DNA from: Pseudosulfitobacter pseudonitzschiae
GTDB lineage: Bacteria > Pseudomonadota > Alphaproteobacteria > Rhodobacterales > Rhodobacteraceae
NCBI RefSeq assembly: GCF_002222635.1
Contig: NZ_CP022418.1
Coordinates: 1 to 64,000, forward strand
Direction of reading: 5' to 3'
Length of the DNA: 64,000 nucleotides
Part shown: piece after piece, positions 37,545-46,404 of the stretch
Layout: the number at the start of each line of letters is the position of its first letter
Numbering within the stretch: position 1 is the stretch's first letter
Notes under the pieces: model-generated
What the model was told of the DNA's origin: nothing
Database searches by the model: none
What the model saw: the letters and a program-made list of their open reading frames with translations, nothing else
Made by a program: the position numbers and the translations under genes

Positions 37545-38693
37545 TTACTGGACGAAGGCTGTCACGGCATCCCCGGGGGCCAAGGCCATTCCCAAGCCTG
37601 GCAGGTCGCTCAGATGCATGATTGATCCCTCGATGCGGTGTCCGCCCGCAGCGATCTTTTCGAACAGGACCTGATGAATGGAATGATACTCAAAATGGGC
37701 GACCCTCCCTTCAGCGGCGGCAAAATGCGCCGCGGCCAGGGTGGCCACGACGCTTGAGGATACTTCGAGCGACATTCCGATCCCCGTTCCCTCCAGCTCT
37801 TCGACAAGGGCTTTCATACGCGACGGACCGCCGACAGCCGAAGGTGCCACCTGCAGGAACCGCAGCGACCGCTCCCGGATCATGGCGCTGTGGATCTGGG
37901 GCCGATACTCGGCCTCGATCCCCATGACCGGGACACCCAGCTCCACAAGCCTGCGCATTCCCGGGATGTCGTCGGGCGGTAGCGGAGACTGGAAGGCTTC
38001 GATCCGTGCCGGATCGAAGGTGCGGTACATGCGCAAGGCGCTGTCAAAATCGTAGCTGTAGACCGAGTCGATGATCAGTTTCGTGTCGGATTTCAGCGCG
38101 GCCAGAACGGCATTCACCCGCTCGGTGTCGAGCTGCTCCGTCTGCCCGCCGATCTTCATCTTCAAGCAGGAGAAACCCTGCGCCTCGAGCCCGACCATCT
38201 CTTTCACCAAGTCATCGACGGTCTTGTTCAGACCGTAGATACCGCCGCTTATATAGACCGGAGCTTTGCCGGTCCCGTTGCTGTTCAGGGTTTTCCAGAG
38301 TGGTAGCCCTGCGCGTTTCGCGGCGATATCCCAAAGCGCAAGATCAAGTCCCGACAGCGCGGATTCCAGTAGCCCGTGCCGGGTGGTAAGGGTTGCCCGG
38401 TTGCGCATGGAGGCAAAGAGGGCTGGAAGATCCGCCAGCGGAGTTGCGCGCATCAGGGGCAGAACCTCTGTCTTCAGATAGGCAAGCAATGTGTCTGGTC
38501 GGGTATCCAGGCACCAGCACTCGCCGATGCCCACAGTCCCGTCTGAGGCGTGCAGGGTGATGAAGACGTTGGATTTTTCCGTCCACTTTATCATCGGGTT
38601 CCACACGCGGCCGCCCAGATCGACGGTCGCCACGTGGATCTCGATCCGCTCTACCGAGAGGCCGGAATGAAGGTCTTTATCAAAAATACTCAT
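37545..38693 (-). CDS. Enolase-superfamily (MR/MLE-type) protein with non-canonical active site
   Basis: A 382-residue protein with the capping domain (about 1-140) and beta-barrel of the mandelate racemase/muconate lactonizing group. The catalytic KxK is present (K178, K180) and so is the first metal ligand (D209). The second-ligand motif, normally E-E/Q-P, reads Q-S-P (235-237); the third ligand is E260 or E262. The Asp of the His-Asp dyad aligns with A283, and no His stands in the following strand (MSLEVSSS). So several residues that define racemases and dehydratases of the group are gone. It starts in a four-base overlap with the GntR gene and is followed by a complete ABC importer. Candidate activities: epimerase or dehydratase of a cyclic imino acid or betaine, or a new reaction. 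Confidence 0.82.
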   Translation of the reverse strand: MSIFDKDLHSGLSVERIEIHVATVDLGGRVWNPMIKWTEKSNVFITLHASDGTVGIGECWCLDTRPDTLLAYLKTEVLPLMRATPLADLPALFASMRNRATLTTRHGLLESALSGLDLALWDIAAKRAGLPLWKTLNSNGTGKAPVYISGGIYGLNKTVDDLVKEMVGLEAQGFSCLKMKIGGQTEQLDTERVNAVLAALKSDTKLIIDSVYSYDFDSALRMYRTFDPARIEAFQSPLPPDDIPGMRRLVELGVPVMGIEAEYRPQIHSAMIRERSLRFLQVAPSAVGGPSRMKALVEELEGTGIGMSLEVSSSVVATLAAAHFAAAEGRVAHFEYHSIHQVLFEKIAAGGHRIEGSIMHLSDLPGLGMALAPGDAVTAFVQ

Positions 38694-39427
38694 TTTGTGG
38701 TGCTGCCTGTCTTCTTCGCCGGTTCGATGCGAAAATCGAAATCGGCTTTCTTGTGGAGCGCCCTGAGGAAGCGCTCTTGGAAATTCATGGTATGTTCATG
38801 GGCAAGCCGGTCCGCGAGGTCGAGATCCCGGTCCGCTATGGCCTGGATCATTTCCTCGTGCTGATCGCGCCATGGCGGGCGGCTTTCCTCTCTCGCAAGG
38901 GCTTCAAAGTGGATGTGAAGAAAACGCCGCCCTTCATTCAGTAGTTCGGTATACTGTCGGGTGGTGTAGGGGTTTCCGCCAGCCTCGGAGATTGCGACAT
39001 GCAGCCTTGCATTGCCCTCTGAAAGTTCCAGCGGATCGAAGCGCTTCACGCTTTCGTCGAATTCCTTTGATATCTGGCGAATTCGAAACAGATCCGCATC
39101 CGTCCGGTTTCGGGCGGCTAGGCGGGTGTTGAACCGCTGTGATAGGTCCAGCGCTTCGATAAACTTCGGAAAGTCGATCAGGTTGATCGGCGTGACGATG
39201 GGCGACCGGTTGGTTTGCATCGTGACGAGGCGCTCACTCTGCAACTTGCTCAGCGCTTCACGTATGGGCGAGCGGGACAAGTTGAACCGGCGGGCAAGCG
39301 ACACCTCATCAAGCACATCGCCCGGGCGTAGCGTTAGCGCCAGAATCTCGGCCCGGAGCGTTTCATAGACCTGCACAGCGCTTCTTCCGCGGGTGCCTGT
39401 CGTGGGTTGTTGGCCCTCAGTTTCCAT
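38690..39427 (-). CDS. GntR-family (FadR/FCD-type) transcriptional regulator
   Basis: A 245-residue regulator: winged helix at about residues 15-80 (VYETLRAEILALTLRPGDVL, then RRFNLSRSPIREALSKLQ) and a helical FCD ligand domain with metal-type His residues (LHVAISEAGGNPY, HEEMIQAIADRD). I choose the ATG at 39427, six bases after GGAAG, rather than the in-frame ATG at 39475. It heads the operon with the enolase-superfamily gene and the ABC importer, and is probably its substrate-responsive repressor. Confidence 0.9.
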   Translation of the reverse strand: METEGQQPTTGTRGRSAVQVYETLRAEILALTLRPGDVLDEVSLARRFNLSRSPIREALSKLQSERLVTMQTNRSPIVTPINLIDFPKFIEALDLSQRFNTRLAARNRTDADLFRIRQISKEFDESVKRFDPLELSEGNARLHVAISEAGGNPYTTRQYTELLNEGRRFLHIHFEALAREESRPPWRDQHEEMIQAIADRDLDLADRLAHEHTMNFQERFLRALHKKADFDFRIEPAKKTGSTTK

Positions 39428-39456
39428 CAATCGCTTCCAGATCAAGTGTCGACAAC

Positions 39457-39467
39457 ATTTATACAAT
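39457..39467. promoter_or_regulatory. Possible GntR operator
   Basis: ATTTATACAAT upstream of the GntR gene resembles the near-palindromic ATTGTATACAAT-like sites bound by FadR-type GntR regulators, with one base missing. It lies about 30 bases upstream of the chosen start, in an AT-rich patch. The similarity is partial. Confidence 0.3.
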
Positions 39468-39619
39468 AGATGCATATTGCATTCCGTCTGTCGACTATTT
39501 TCTTCGGAAAATGATCAACCGGGCCTGGAAGTGCCTGTCGATTGAACAATAATATGGCGAGCGGCAGAGGCAGTGCCGCCTGCCGCTGGGGTCAGGTTGG
39601 TTTTAAGGCTTGAGCCGAA

Positions 39620-41131
39620 TCAGCTTTTGCGCAGGTCCAGATGAGCGCCGGCCTCGACTTCTACGGTCCACTTCCCAGCGCGGACGTATTGCTGTGTCGC
39701 ATCAGTGAAGGGTTGCCAGTCCCATTTCGGGTAAACGCCCTTGCGGTGCGCCGTTTCTATCAGACGGCGGCGGTTTTGGTCCTTGATGATGTTGGCCTTG
39801 ATCTGCCCGCAGTCCCATGTCTGCCGTGCGAAGGACAGCAGTTCCTCCAGCACCGCGCTTGCCGCAGCGTTCTGCGCGAGGTTGCGCAACTCAAGCGGGT
39901 CCTCTTGCATGTCGAATAGCAAAGGTGGGTCGTTCTCGGCATAGAACAACTTGTAGCGCCTATGTCGCAGCATGAAGGTCGGTTCGAAGATGCCTTCGGC
40001 AAGATACTCCGCAGGAATGACACGTTCAGGAAATGTCATGCCCTGCAACAAGGGCAGCAGTGAGTGGCCGTCCGTCTCCAGCACGTCTGGCAGTGTCCCG
40101 GCTAGATCGGCAAAGGTCGGAAGTATGTCGAGCAGCGACACCGGGGTATCCACCCGCCCCGCCGCAAAGCGACCGGGAGCCCAGACGATCAGCGGCACGC
40201 GCATGGCCCATTCGAAAAAGCATTTTTTATAGTACAAGCCGCGCTCCCCCATCATATCGCCATGGTCCGAAGCGAAGATGACGATCGTGTCCTCATCCAG
40301 CCCCGTCTCCTCCAGCACGCGCATCAGGACTTTAAGTTTTGAGTCGATATACTCGATCGAGGCATAGTAGCCGTGGCGCATCCGCCGGATGACATCGTCG
40401 GACACATCGGCTTCACCGACGGAATAGTGGTCGTATATCCGTGCGCTGTGCGCATCCCATTCGTCTGGTGCCAAGGGCTGAACTCGAGGCAGGTCGATAT
40501 CGGCGTCTGAATACAAATCCCAGAATTCCGGCCGGGCGACATAGGGATCATGTGGCGAGGTGAAAGACACGGTCAGCATGAAGGGTTGATCAGACCTCTC
40601 CCGCGCACGATCGTACAGCCAGCGCTCAGCCTGGATGTTCACGTCATCATCGTAGTCGATCTGAAGCGACCGAAGGCAGGGACCGGTTTCAATGACATTC
40701 TGCATGTCCTGGAAACGAACCTTCGCCTCCCTATCGGTCCAATTGGGCGTCCAGCCGAAATCTGACGGGTAGATATCGGTTGTCAGTCGCTCTTCATACC
40801 CGTGCAGTTGATCAGGTCCGGCAAAATGCATCTTTCCACTCAAGCATGTCCGATAACCCCCCAGCCGTAGATAGTGCGCGAATGTCGGAATGGCGGAAGA
40901 GAATTCGGGCGCGTTGTCGTAGGCACCCACTTTGTGCGGGCTCTGACCAGACATCATGGACAAGCGGGAGGGACCGCAAAGCGGTGAATTGCAGTAGGCC
41001 TGTTCGAAGATCAGGCCCTCGCGTGCGATCCTCGACAGTGTCTCGGCCTTGACGGTGGGATTGCCATAGAATGGTAGCGCCTTGGCTGACATCTGATCGG
41101 CCATTACAAAAAGGATATTTGGGCGTTTCAT
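39620..41131 (-). CDS. Type I sulfatase, choline-sulfatase (BetC)-like
   Basis: A 503-residue sulfatase with N-terminal metal-binding NILFVMADQ and the formylglycine signature CGPSR (Cys at residue 52), which the maturation enzyme converts to the catalytic aldehyde. The segment PSDFGWTPNW, PHDPYVARPEFWDLY and a C-terminal QYVR region are close to choline-O-sulfatase (BetC). BetC has CAPSR, so this is a near relative and the substrate may differ. GGAG is eight bases before the ATG at 41131; an in-frame ATG at 41146 lacks a site. No signal peptide, so it acts in the cytoplasm on an imported sulfate ester. It sits between formaldehyde dehydrogenase and the GntR-ABC operon, same strand. Confidence 0.85.
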   Translation of the reverse strand: MKRPNILFVMADQMSAKALPFYGNPTVKAETLSRIAREGLIFEQAYCNSPLCGPSRLSMMSGQSPHKVGAYDNAPEFSSAIPTFAHYLRLGGYRTCLSGKMHFAGPDQLHGYEERLTTDIYPSDFGWTPNWTDREAKVRFQDMQNVIETGPCLRSLQIDYDDDVNIQAERWLYDRARERSDQPFMLTVSFTSPHDPYVARPEFWDLYSDADIDLPRVQPLAPDEWDAHSARIYDHYSVGEADVSDDVIRRMRHGYYASIEYIDSKLKVLMRVLEETGLDEDTIVIFASDHGDMMGERGLYYKKCFFEWAMRVPLIVWAPGRFAAGRVDTPVSLLDILPTFADLAGTLPDVLETDGHSLLPLLQGMTFPERVIPAEYLAEGIFEPTFMLRHRRYKLFYAENDPPLLFDMQEDPLELRNLAQNAAASAVLEELLSFARQTWDCGQIKANIIKDQNRRRLIETAHRKGVYPKWDWQPFTDATQQYVRAGKWTVEVEAGAHLDLRKS

Positions 41132-41284
41132 GTTTGGGTTCTCCATTCTGTGGATAGTGAACCTACAGGCAGACCGTTCTGGAGCATCTGCAGGTAGCCT
41201 ATTGTGGCAGCGCCGGATTGGAAGACGGTGGCGGACACCGTGGCCGCGTCAAAGGGACAGCCGGCAACGGTGTCCTGCCTGATA

Positions 41285-42412
41285 CTAGAACTCCACAACC
41301 GCGCGGATCGACTTGCCCTCGTGCATCAGGTCGAAGCCATGGTTGATCTCGTCAAGGCTGAGGGTATGGGTGATCATCGGGTCGATCTCGATCTTGCCAT
41401 CCATGTACCAGTCCACAAATTTCGGCACATCGGTGCGGCCTTTGGCTCCGCCAAAAGCAGTGCCTTTCCAGACGCGGCCGGTGACCAGCTGGAACGGGCG
41501 GGTGCTGATTTCCGCCCCCGCGGGTGCCACGCCAATGATCACCGACACGCCCCAGCCGCGATGCGAGCATTCCAGCGCGTCGCGCATCACCTTAACGTTG
41601 CCGGTCGCGTCGAACGAATAATCCACGCCGCCGATCTGATCATTGCCGCGCTTCGTCAGGTTGACGATTTCCTGAACGGTGCTGTCCACCTTGGACGGGT
41701 TGACGAAATGCGTCATCCCGAACTTTTTCGCCATCTCGGCCTTATCGTCGTTCAGATCCACGCCGATGATTATATCCGCACCCGCCATACGCAGGCCTTG
41801 GATCACATTCAGGCCGATTCCACCCAGACCGAAGACCGCTGCGGTGCTGCCGATCTCGACCCCCGCGGTGTTGATCACTGCGCCGATACCGGTTGTGACG
41901 CCGCAACCGATATAGCAGATTTTGTCAAAGGGCGCGTCGTCGCGGACCTTGGCCAGAGCAATCTCGGGCATGACAGTGTGATTGGCGAAGGTCGAGCAGC
42001 CCATGTAGTGGTAGATCGGTGTGCCATCCAGCATGGAAAATCGCGTGGTGCCGTCGGGCATCAAGCCCTTTCCTTGAGTGTTGCGGATCGCGGTGCAGAG
42101 ATTGGTCCTACCCGACAGGCAGGAATAGCATTCGCGGCATTCGGGCGTGTAAAGCGGGATGACGTGATCGCCGGGTTTCAGCGTGGTCACGCCCTCGCCC
42201 ACTTCGATCACGATGCCTGCGCCCTCATGGCCCAGAATGCAGGGGAACAGCCCTTCGGGGTCCGCGCCCGAGCGAGTGAATTCATCGGTGTGGCAGATGC
42301 CAGTCGCCTTGACCTCGATTAGAACCTCGCCCTTTTTCGGGCCTTCAAGGTTCACTTCCATCACTTGCAGCGGTTTGCCAGCCTCAAGGGCCACGGCGGC
42401 GCGTGTACGCAT
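41285..42412 (-). CDS. frmA: S-(hydroxymethyl)glutathione dehydrogenase/class III alcohol dehydrogenase
   Basis: A 375-residue zinc alcohol dehydrogenase. The catalytic zinc ligands lie in [24 protein letters not shown] and the later GC; the structural zinc lobe is [28 protein letters not shown] is the NAD Rossmann motif and [20 protein letters not shown] is characteristic of class III enzymes, which oxidise the glutathione adduct of formaldehyde. GGAG is eight bases before the ATG. It lies in line with a demethylase-like flavoprotein that would release formaldehyde, which gives a clear local role. No S-formylglutathione hydrolase gene is in the window. Confidence 0.92.
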   Translation of the reverse strand: MRTRAAVALEAGKPLQVMEVNLEGPKKGEVLIEVKATGICHTDEFTRSGADPEGLFPCILGHEGAGIVIEVGEGVTTLKPGDHVIPLYTPECRECYSCLSGRTNLCTAIRNTQGKGLMPDGTTRFSMLDGTPIYHYMGCSTFANHTVMPEIALAKVRDDAPFDKICYIGCGVTTGIGAVINTAGVEIGSTAAVFGLGGIGLNVIQGLRMAGADIIIGVDLNDDKAEMAKKFGMTHFVNPSKVDSTVQEIVNLTKRGNDQIGGVDYSFDATGNVKVMRDALECSHRGWGVSVIIGVAPAGAEISTRPFQLVTGRVWKGTAFGGAKGRTDVPKFVDWYMDGKIEIDPMITHTLSLDEINHGFDLMHEGKSIRAVVEF

Positions 42413-42496
42413 TGCATATTCTCCATTCTGAATTGAGTGATTTGTCGCGTTTCTCGGTAGTTCTGGACGGCCCTTCGGCGCGAGGGTCTAACCGGT

Positions 42497-43222
42497 TCAT
42501 GTGTTAAGCCGGGTCAGCCCGTTGGACAGACTGTCCGAAAGACCTTCAGAGACCATTTTCTGCCGCAGGCGCTGGTTATATCCACCGGGAGTATCGAGGG
42601 CGCGCAAAAGCGGCTCACAGGGCCTCGCCGATAGACTTGAGGCAACGAGTTCGCGCAGGAATTGCTCGGCTTTCTCGTATTCGGACCCCTGTTGGACCAG
42701 CCAATCCGCCGCCTCCTTGACCATGAGCACAGCGGGGGACAGGACGGCCTGTGCACACAGCCAGTTCTGCAGCTCGGCCTCTGTGTCGAGTTCGAAGATC
42801 CAATTGCGCGCGCCGAACAGAGCTTGGATCGCGCTGCTGTCCCCTAGGGCCAGGATCTGGGATCCGCCTATGGCGATCGAGGGGAACGGGATCATGCGGG
42901 CCACGAGTTTCGCAGGGGCCACCAGCCCGGCCAGTTCGTGCATGTTCGGTCCGGCCATCAGTGAAATCACTCGTTGATCCGCGCGAAACGCCAGGCCGGA
43001 CAGGACATCACGGTAGACAGGGTCCGTCAGTCCAAGAAACAGGATTTCGCATGAATCGACGACCGCCTGATTGTCCGCCACGGTTACAGTATCGAAACGC
43101 TCGCTCAGACGCGCGGCATTCCCGGCGCTGCGTGTCGAGACCGTGATGGAATGCCCATCTTCGGCGATGCCCTCGACGAGTGCGGATGCAATCGTTCCAA
43201 GTCCCAGAACCCCGACACGCAT
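42497..43222 (-). CDS. Pyrroline-5-carboxylate reductase-like NAD(P)-binding protein
   Basis: A 241-residue protein with an N-terminal Rossmann motif (VGVLGLGTIASAL) and the C-terminal helical dimerisation part of P5C reductases, ending in the PGGYN region (family PGGTT). It starts in a one-base overlap with the upstream proline-racemase-family gene (ATG at 43222), so the two are coupled. ProC-type proteins reduce cyclic imines to proline; next to a hydroxyproline-dehydratase-like enzyme, reduction of a pyrroline carboxylate is the natural guess. It is divergent from housekeeping ProC, e.g. S/T-poor PGG loop, so the imine may differ. Confidence 0.75.
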   Translation of the reverse strand: MRVGVLGLGTIASALVEGIAEDGHSITVSTRSAGNAARLSERFDTVTVADNQAVVDSCEILFLGLTDPVYRDVLSGLAFRADQRVISLMAGPNMHELAGLVAPAKLVARMIPFPSIAIGGSQILALGDSSAIQALFGARNWIFELDTEAELQNWLCAQAVLSPAVLMVKEAADWLVQQGSEYEKAEQFLRELVASSLSARPCEPLLRALDTPGGYNQRLRQKMVSEGLSDSLSNGLTRLNT

Positions 43223-44250
43223 CAGCGGGCCCCCCAGGTGTCCGACAACCGATACCCTTCGGGCCATGGATCGGACGGGTCCAACATGTGCTGGTGAATG
43301 CCGGTGATCCAGCCGCGGCCCGAAATCTCGGGCTCAATCGCGGGGTGGCCACCCACCTCGGTTTCTCCGACGATCTGGCCCGAGAAAGTCGATCCGATAA
43401 CAGAACTCGCCGTTAGTCGATCGCCGGTCTTCATGACCCCGCGCGCATGCAGTACGGCCATACGCGCCGACAGCGCCGTGCCGGTGGGGGAGCGATCAAC
43501 CTTGCCAGGCTGAATGGCCACGGCTGCGCCGGTTTCAAGCCCGTTCTCGCCCTCGGTAAGCGGTCCGGCGAATAGGCAGAAGGAAATATGTTTCCAATCC
43601 GGGTTGCCGGGGTGATGGAACCCAAGCTGCGCGTTGGCGGCATTGGTGATCATTACGCCAAGCTTGGCGATGGCATGGGCCTCGTCCTCCACCAGTTTGA
43701 AGCCTAGCTTCTCGGCATCGACGATGACGAAGCTGTCGCCGCCATAGGCGGTGTCGACCGTCAATTCGCCCAGTCCTTCGACCTCCAGCTTGACGTCAAG
43801 CTGCGCTGCAAAAGATGGCAGGTTGCGCACAAAAATGCGTTCAGCCTTGCCGTTTCGGCATTCGGCGCGCACCCGCACCAGACCTCCGGGAGCCTCCAGC
43901 ACCAGATGCGTTTCGGGCTCTTGCATGGGGACCAGGCCGCCGTCCAGTAGCACGGTGGATACGCAGATGGAGTTGGAGCCGGACATCGGCGGGGTGTCTT
44001 CTGGCTCCATGATGATCCAGGCTGCCTGTGCCTCGGGGTGCTTGGGTGGGACCAGAAGGTTCACGTGACGGAAGACGCCGCCACGTGGCTCGTTCAGCAC
44101 GAAATTGCGTAAGGTCTGATCCTCGGCGATCCAGCGGCGCTGTTCCCAGATCGTGTCGCCAGGCGGTGGCAGGACACCGCCCACGATGACATCGCCAACT
44201 TCACCCTCCGCGTGGGCGGAAATCACATGGATTGTCTTTGTTGAGCGCAT
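43222..44250 (-). CDS. Proline racemase-superfamily enzyme with Ser/Thr active site; trans-3-hydroxyproline dehydratase-like
   Basis: A 342-residue protein of the proline racemase/hydroxyproline epimerase fold. The two catalytic cysteines of racemases (M-C-G-H and D-R-S-P-C-G-T) are replaced: MSGS puts Ser at residue 90 and DRSPTGT puts Thr at 256. Thr in the second place is the mark of trans-3-hydroxy-L-proline dehydratases, which remove water to give a pyrroline-2-carboxylate, so I favour a dehydratase over a racemase; Ser in the first place makes even this uncertain. ATG at 44250 follows AAGGA in the upstream gene; the extended frame would overlap it. It lies between the flavoprotein and the P5C-reductase-like gene, tightly packed. 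Confidence 0.82.
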   Translation of the reverse strand: MRSTKTIHVISAHAEGEVGDVIVGGVLPPPGDTIWEQRRWIAEDQTLRNFVLNEPRGGVFRHVNLLVPPKHPEAQAAWIIMEPEDTPPMSGSNSICVSTVLLDGGLVPMQEPETHLVLEAPGGLVRVRAECRNGKAERIFVRNLPSFAAQLDVKLEVEGLGELTVDTAYGGDSFVIVDAEKLGFKLVEDEAHAIAKLGVMITNAANAQLGFHHPGNPDWKHISFCLFAGPLTEGENGLETGAAVAIQPGKVDRSPTGTALSARMAVLHARGVMKTGDRLTASSVIGSTFSGQIVGETEVGGHPAIEPEISGRGWITGIHQHMLDPSDPWPEGYRLSDTWGAR

Positions 44251-44251
44251 T

Positions 44252-46288
44252 TCAAAGGTCCTTGCACAGGCGCAGCGCATCGTAGATCGCCGCGTGGGTA
44301 TTGCGTGCGGCGACGGCATCGCCAATTCTGAACAGCTGATAGCTGCCTTCCGGGTTGCTGGTCACGGTCTGCGGGGTGCCTGCTACGAATGCCTCGTAAT
44401 CCACCTCGCCGAGATTGGTCGAACCCGAACGCAGATCGAAATATACGTCATCCAAGGGACGTGTGCCGTGGTTCACGACAACCTGATCAACTTCGCGCTC
44501 TCGCGTCACGCCGCCATAGTCGCTGCCGATCAAGGCAACCAGTTTGTTGCCGTCCCGGCGCACCCCGTCCAGCTTCCATGTGACGGTGAAAGTGACATCC
44601 TGTTTTTGCAGCAGGCGAATGGAGGGGGTCAACGACATCGCCATGACCTCGGGCACGAAGCTGCGGTCGCGGGTCATCAATTCTACCTTGGCACCCGTGG
44701 CGGCAATCTTTTCAGCGGCCTGAAGCGCGGGATAGTCGCCTGCATCATCGTAGATCAGAACGTTCTCACCCGGCTTCACATCGCCCGAGAGGATGTCCCA
44801 GCTTGAGACGACCAGTTCGTTGCCCGCCTTGAGCACATCGGTATGGGGCAAGCCGCCAGTGGCGATGATCACGACGTCCGGCTTGTCGTCCAGAATAGTG
44901 TCTGCATCGGCAAAACTGTTGAAGCGGAACGTCACGCCCATCCGCTCACATTCGGCAAAGCGCCACTGCACGATCTGGATCATCTCTGCGCGACGTTCAG
45001 TTTGAGCGGTCAGACGGATTTGCCCGCCCGGATCGTTCGCCGCCTCATGCACGATAACCTCGTGACCGCGTTCGGCTGATACCCGCGCGGCTTCCAGCCC
45101 TGCCGGACCGGCACCGACAATCACCACACGGCGTGGCGTTTCAGCCTTAACGGCAGCATGGGGCTGTTCGAGTTCGCGCCCGGTGGCCGGGTTATGCAGG
45201 CAGAGCGCCATACCGCCTTGATAAATTCGATCGAGGCAGTAGTTCGCTCCGACACAGGGGCGGATGCGGTCTTCTTCGCCACGCTTGATCTTGGCGACGA
45301 TATGCGGGTCAGCCATATGGGCGCGGGTCATGCCGACCATGTCCAGTTTGCCGCTGGCGATGGCGTGGCGCGCGGTGGCCACGTCCTGAATCTTGCAGGC
45401 GTGGAAGGTCGGGAAACCGGTTTCCTTGCGGATCTCGCCAGCAAAATCCAGATGCGGCGCACTGGGCATACCCTGAACAGGGATCAGGTCGGTCAGGCCT
45501 GCGTCCGTGTCGATGTGGCCCTTCACAATGTTAAGGAAATCGACCATGCCGCTGTCCTTCAAGCGGCGCGAGATTTCCAGCCCGTCTTCCTTGTTCAGTC
45601 CGCCGGACAGCTCTTCGTCACCCGTATAGCGCACACCAACGATGAAGTTGTCACCCACGCGTTCCCGGATCGCTTTGAGCGTGTCAAAGGTGAACCGCAG
45701 GCGGTTGTCGAGACTACCGCCATAAGGTCCGTCCAGATCGTTGGTTAGGGGCGACCAGAACTGGTCCATCAGGTGCCCGTAGGCCTGCAATTCGATCCCG
45801 TCGAGACCGGCTGCCTGCATCCGTTCCGCGGCATCGGCATAGTCTTCGATGATGCGGGCAATATCCCAGTTTTCGGCCTTTTTCGGGAAAGCCTTGTGCG
45901 AAGGCTCACGTTCATGGCTTGGCGAGACGACCGGCAACCAGTCCGCCTTGTCCCAGCGGGTGCGGCGGCCAAGATGGGTCAGCTGGATCATTACCTTGCA
46001 GTCGTGATCGTGGCACTCATCGGTAAGCTGCTTCATCCAGCCCACGACTTCGTCCTTCCACGCCAGAATGTTGTTGAACACCGGGGGGCTATCACGCGCG
46101 ACACTGGCGGAGCCGGCGGTCATCGTCAGGGCGATGCCCGCGCGAGCACGTTCAGCGTGATAGGCGCGGTATCGCTCTTTCGGCATCCCGTCCTCGGGAT
46201 AGGCCGGTTCGTGGCTGGTGATCATCAGCCGGTTCTTCAGCGTCAGATGTTTCAGTTGGTAGGGCTGGAAAAGCGGGTCGTTGGACAT
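44252..46288 (-). CDS. NADH:flavin oxidoreductase of the TMADH family, N-methylproline demethylase-like
   Basis: A 678-residue protein with an FMN TIM-barrel (about 1-340), an iron-sulfur segment and a C-terminal NAD(P)/ADP-binding part ([20 protein letters not shown] near 390), the trimethylamine dehydrogenase layout. The cluster segment CVGANYC plus C363 gives Cys at 345, 351 and 363 but Ala at 348, where TMADH has the fourth ligand. The barrel sequence ([27 protein letters not shown]) resembles enzymes known as N-methylproline demethylases in stachydrine degradation, which yield proline and formaldehyde. A GGGAG site precedes the ATG. It heads a same-strand series with the dehydratase-like, reductase-like and formaldehyde-oxidising genes and faces a TetR gene. 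Confidence 0.85.
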   Translation of the reverse strand: MSNDPLFQPYQLKHLTLKNRLMITSHEPAYPEDGMPKERYRAYHAERARAGIALTMTAGSASVARDSPPVFNNILAWKDEVVGWMKQLTDECHDHDCKVMIQLTHLGRRTRWDKADWLPVVSPSHEREPSHKAFPKKAENWDIARIIEDYADAAERMQAAGLDGIELQAYGHLMDQFWSPLTNDLDGPYGGSLDNRLRFTFDTLKAIRERVGDNFIVGVRYTGDEELSGGLNKEDGLEISRRLKDSGMVDFLNIVKGHIDTDAGLTDLIPVQGMPSAPHLDFAGEIRKETGFPTFHACKIQDVATARHAIASGKLDMVGMTRAHMADPHIVAKIKRGEEDRIRPCVGANYCLDRIYQGGMALCLHNPATGRELEQPHAAVKAETPRRVVIVGAGPAGLEAARVSAERGHEVIVHEAANDPGGQIRLTAQTERRAEMIQIVQWRFAECERMGVTFRFNSFADADTILDDKPDVVIIATGGLPHTDVLKAGNELVVSSWDILSGDVKPGENVLIYDDAGDYPALQAAEKIAATGAKVELMTRDRSFVPEVMAMSLTPSIRLLQKQDVTFTVTWKLDGVRRDGNKLVALIGSDYGGVTREREVDQVVVNHGTRPLDDVYFDLRSGSTNLGEVDYEAFVAGTPQTVTSNPEGSYQLFRIGDAVAARNTHAAIYDALRLCKDL

Positions 46289-46303
46289 GTCTGGCTCCCT
46301 GAG

Positions 46304-46324
46304 TTTGGATGACCTTCATCCAAA
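46304..46324. promoter_or_regulatory. Inverted repeat, candidate operator of the divergent TetR
   Basis: TTTGGATG, five bases, CATCCAAA: perfect 8-base arms, 16 bases upstream of the flavoprotein start. It is followed at 46325-46334 by a perfect 10-base palindrome, ATGTGCACAT. Both lie in the short AT-rich gap between the flavoprotein and the divergent TetR gene. Their size suits TetR dimer binding. Confidence 0.55.
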
Positions 46325-46404
46325 ATGTGCACATGTGTCAATAAAAAGAACATGGGTGATTATTTCTCTTGCCGATCGCATCGCAAGGCACCTACTGTAG
46401 GAGT

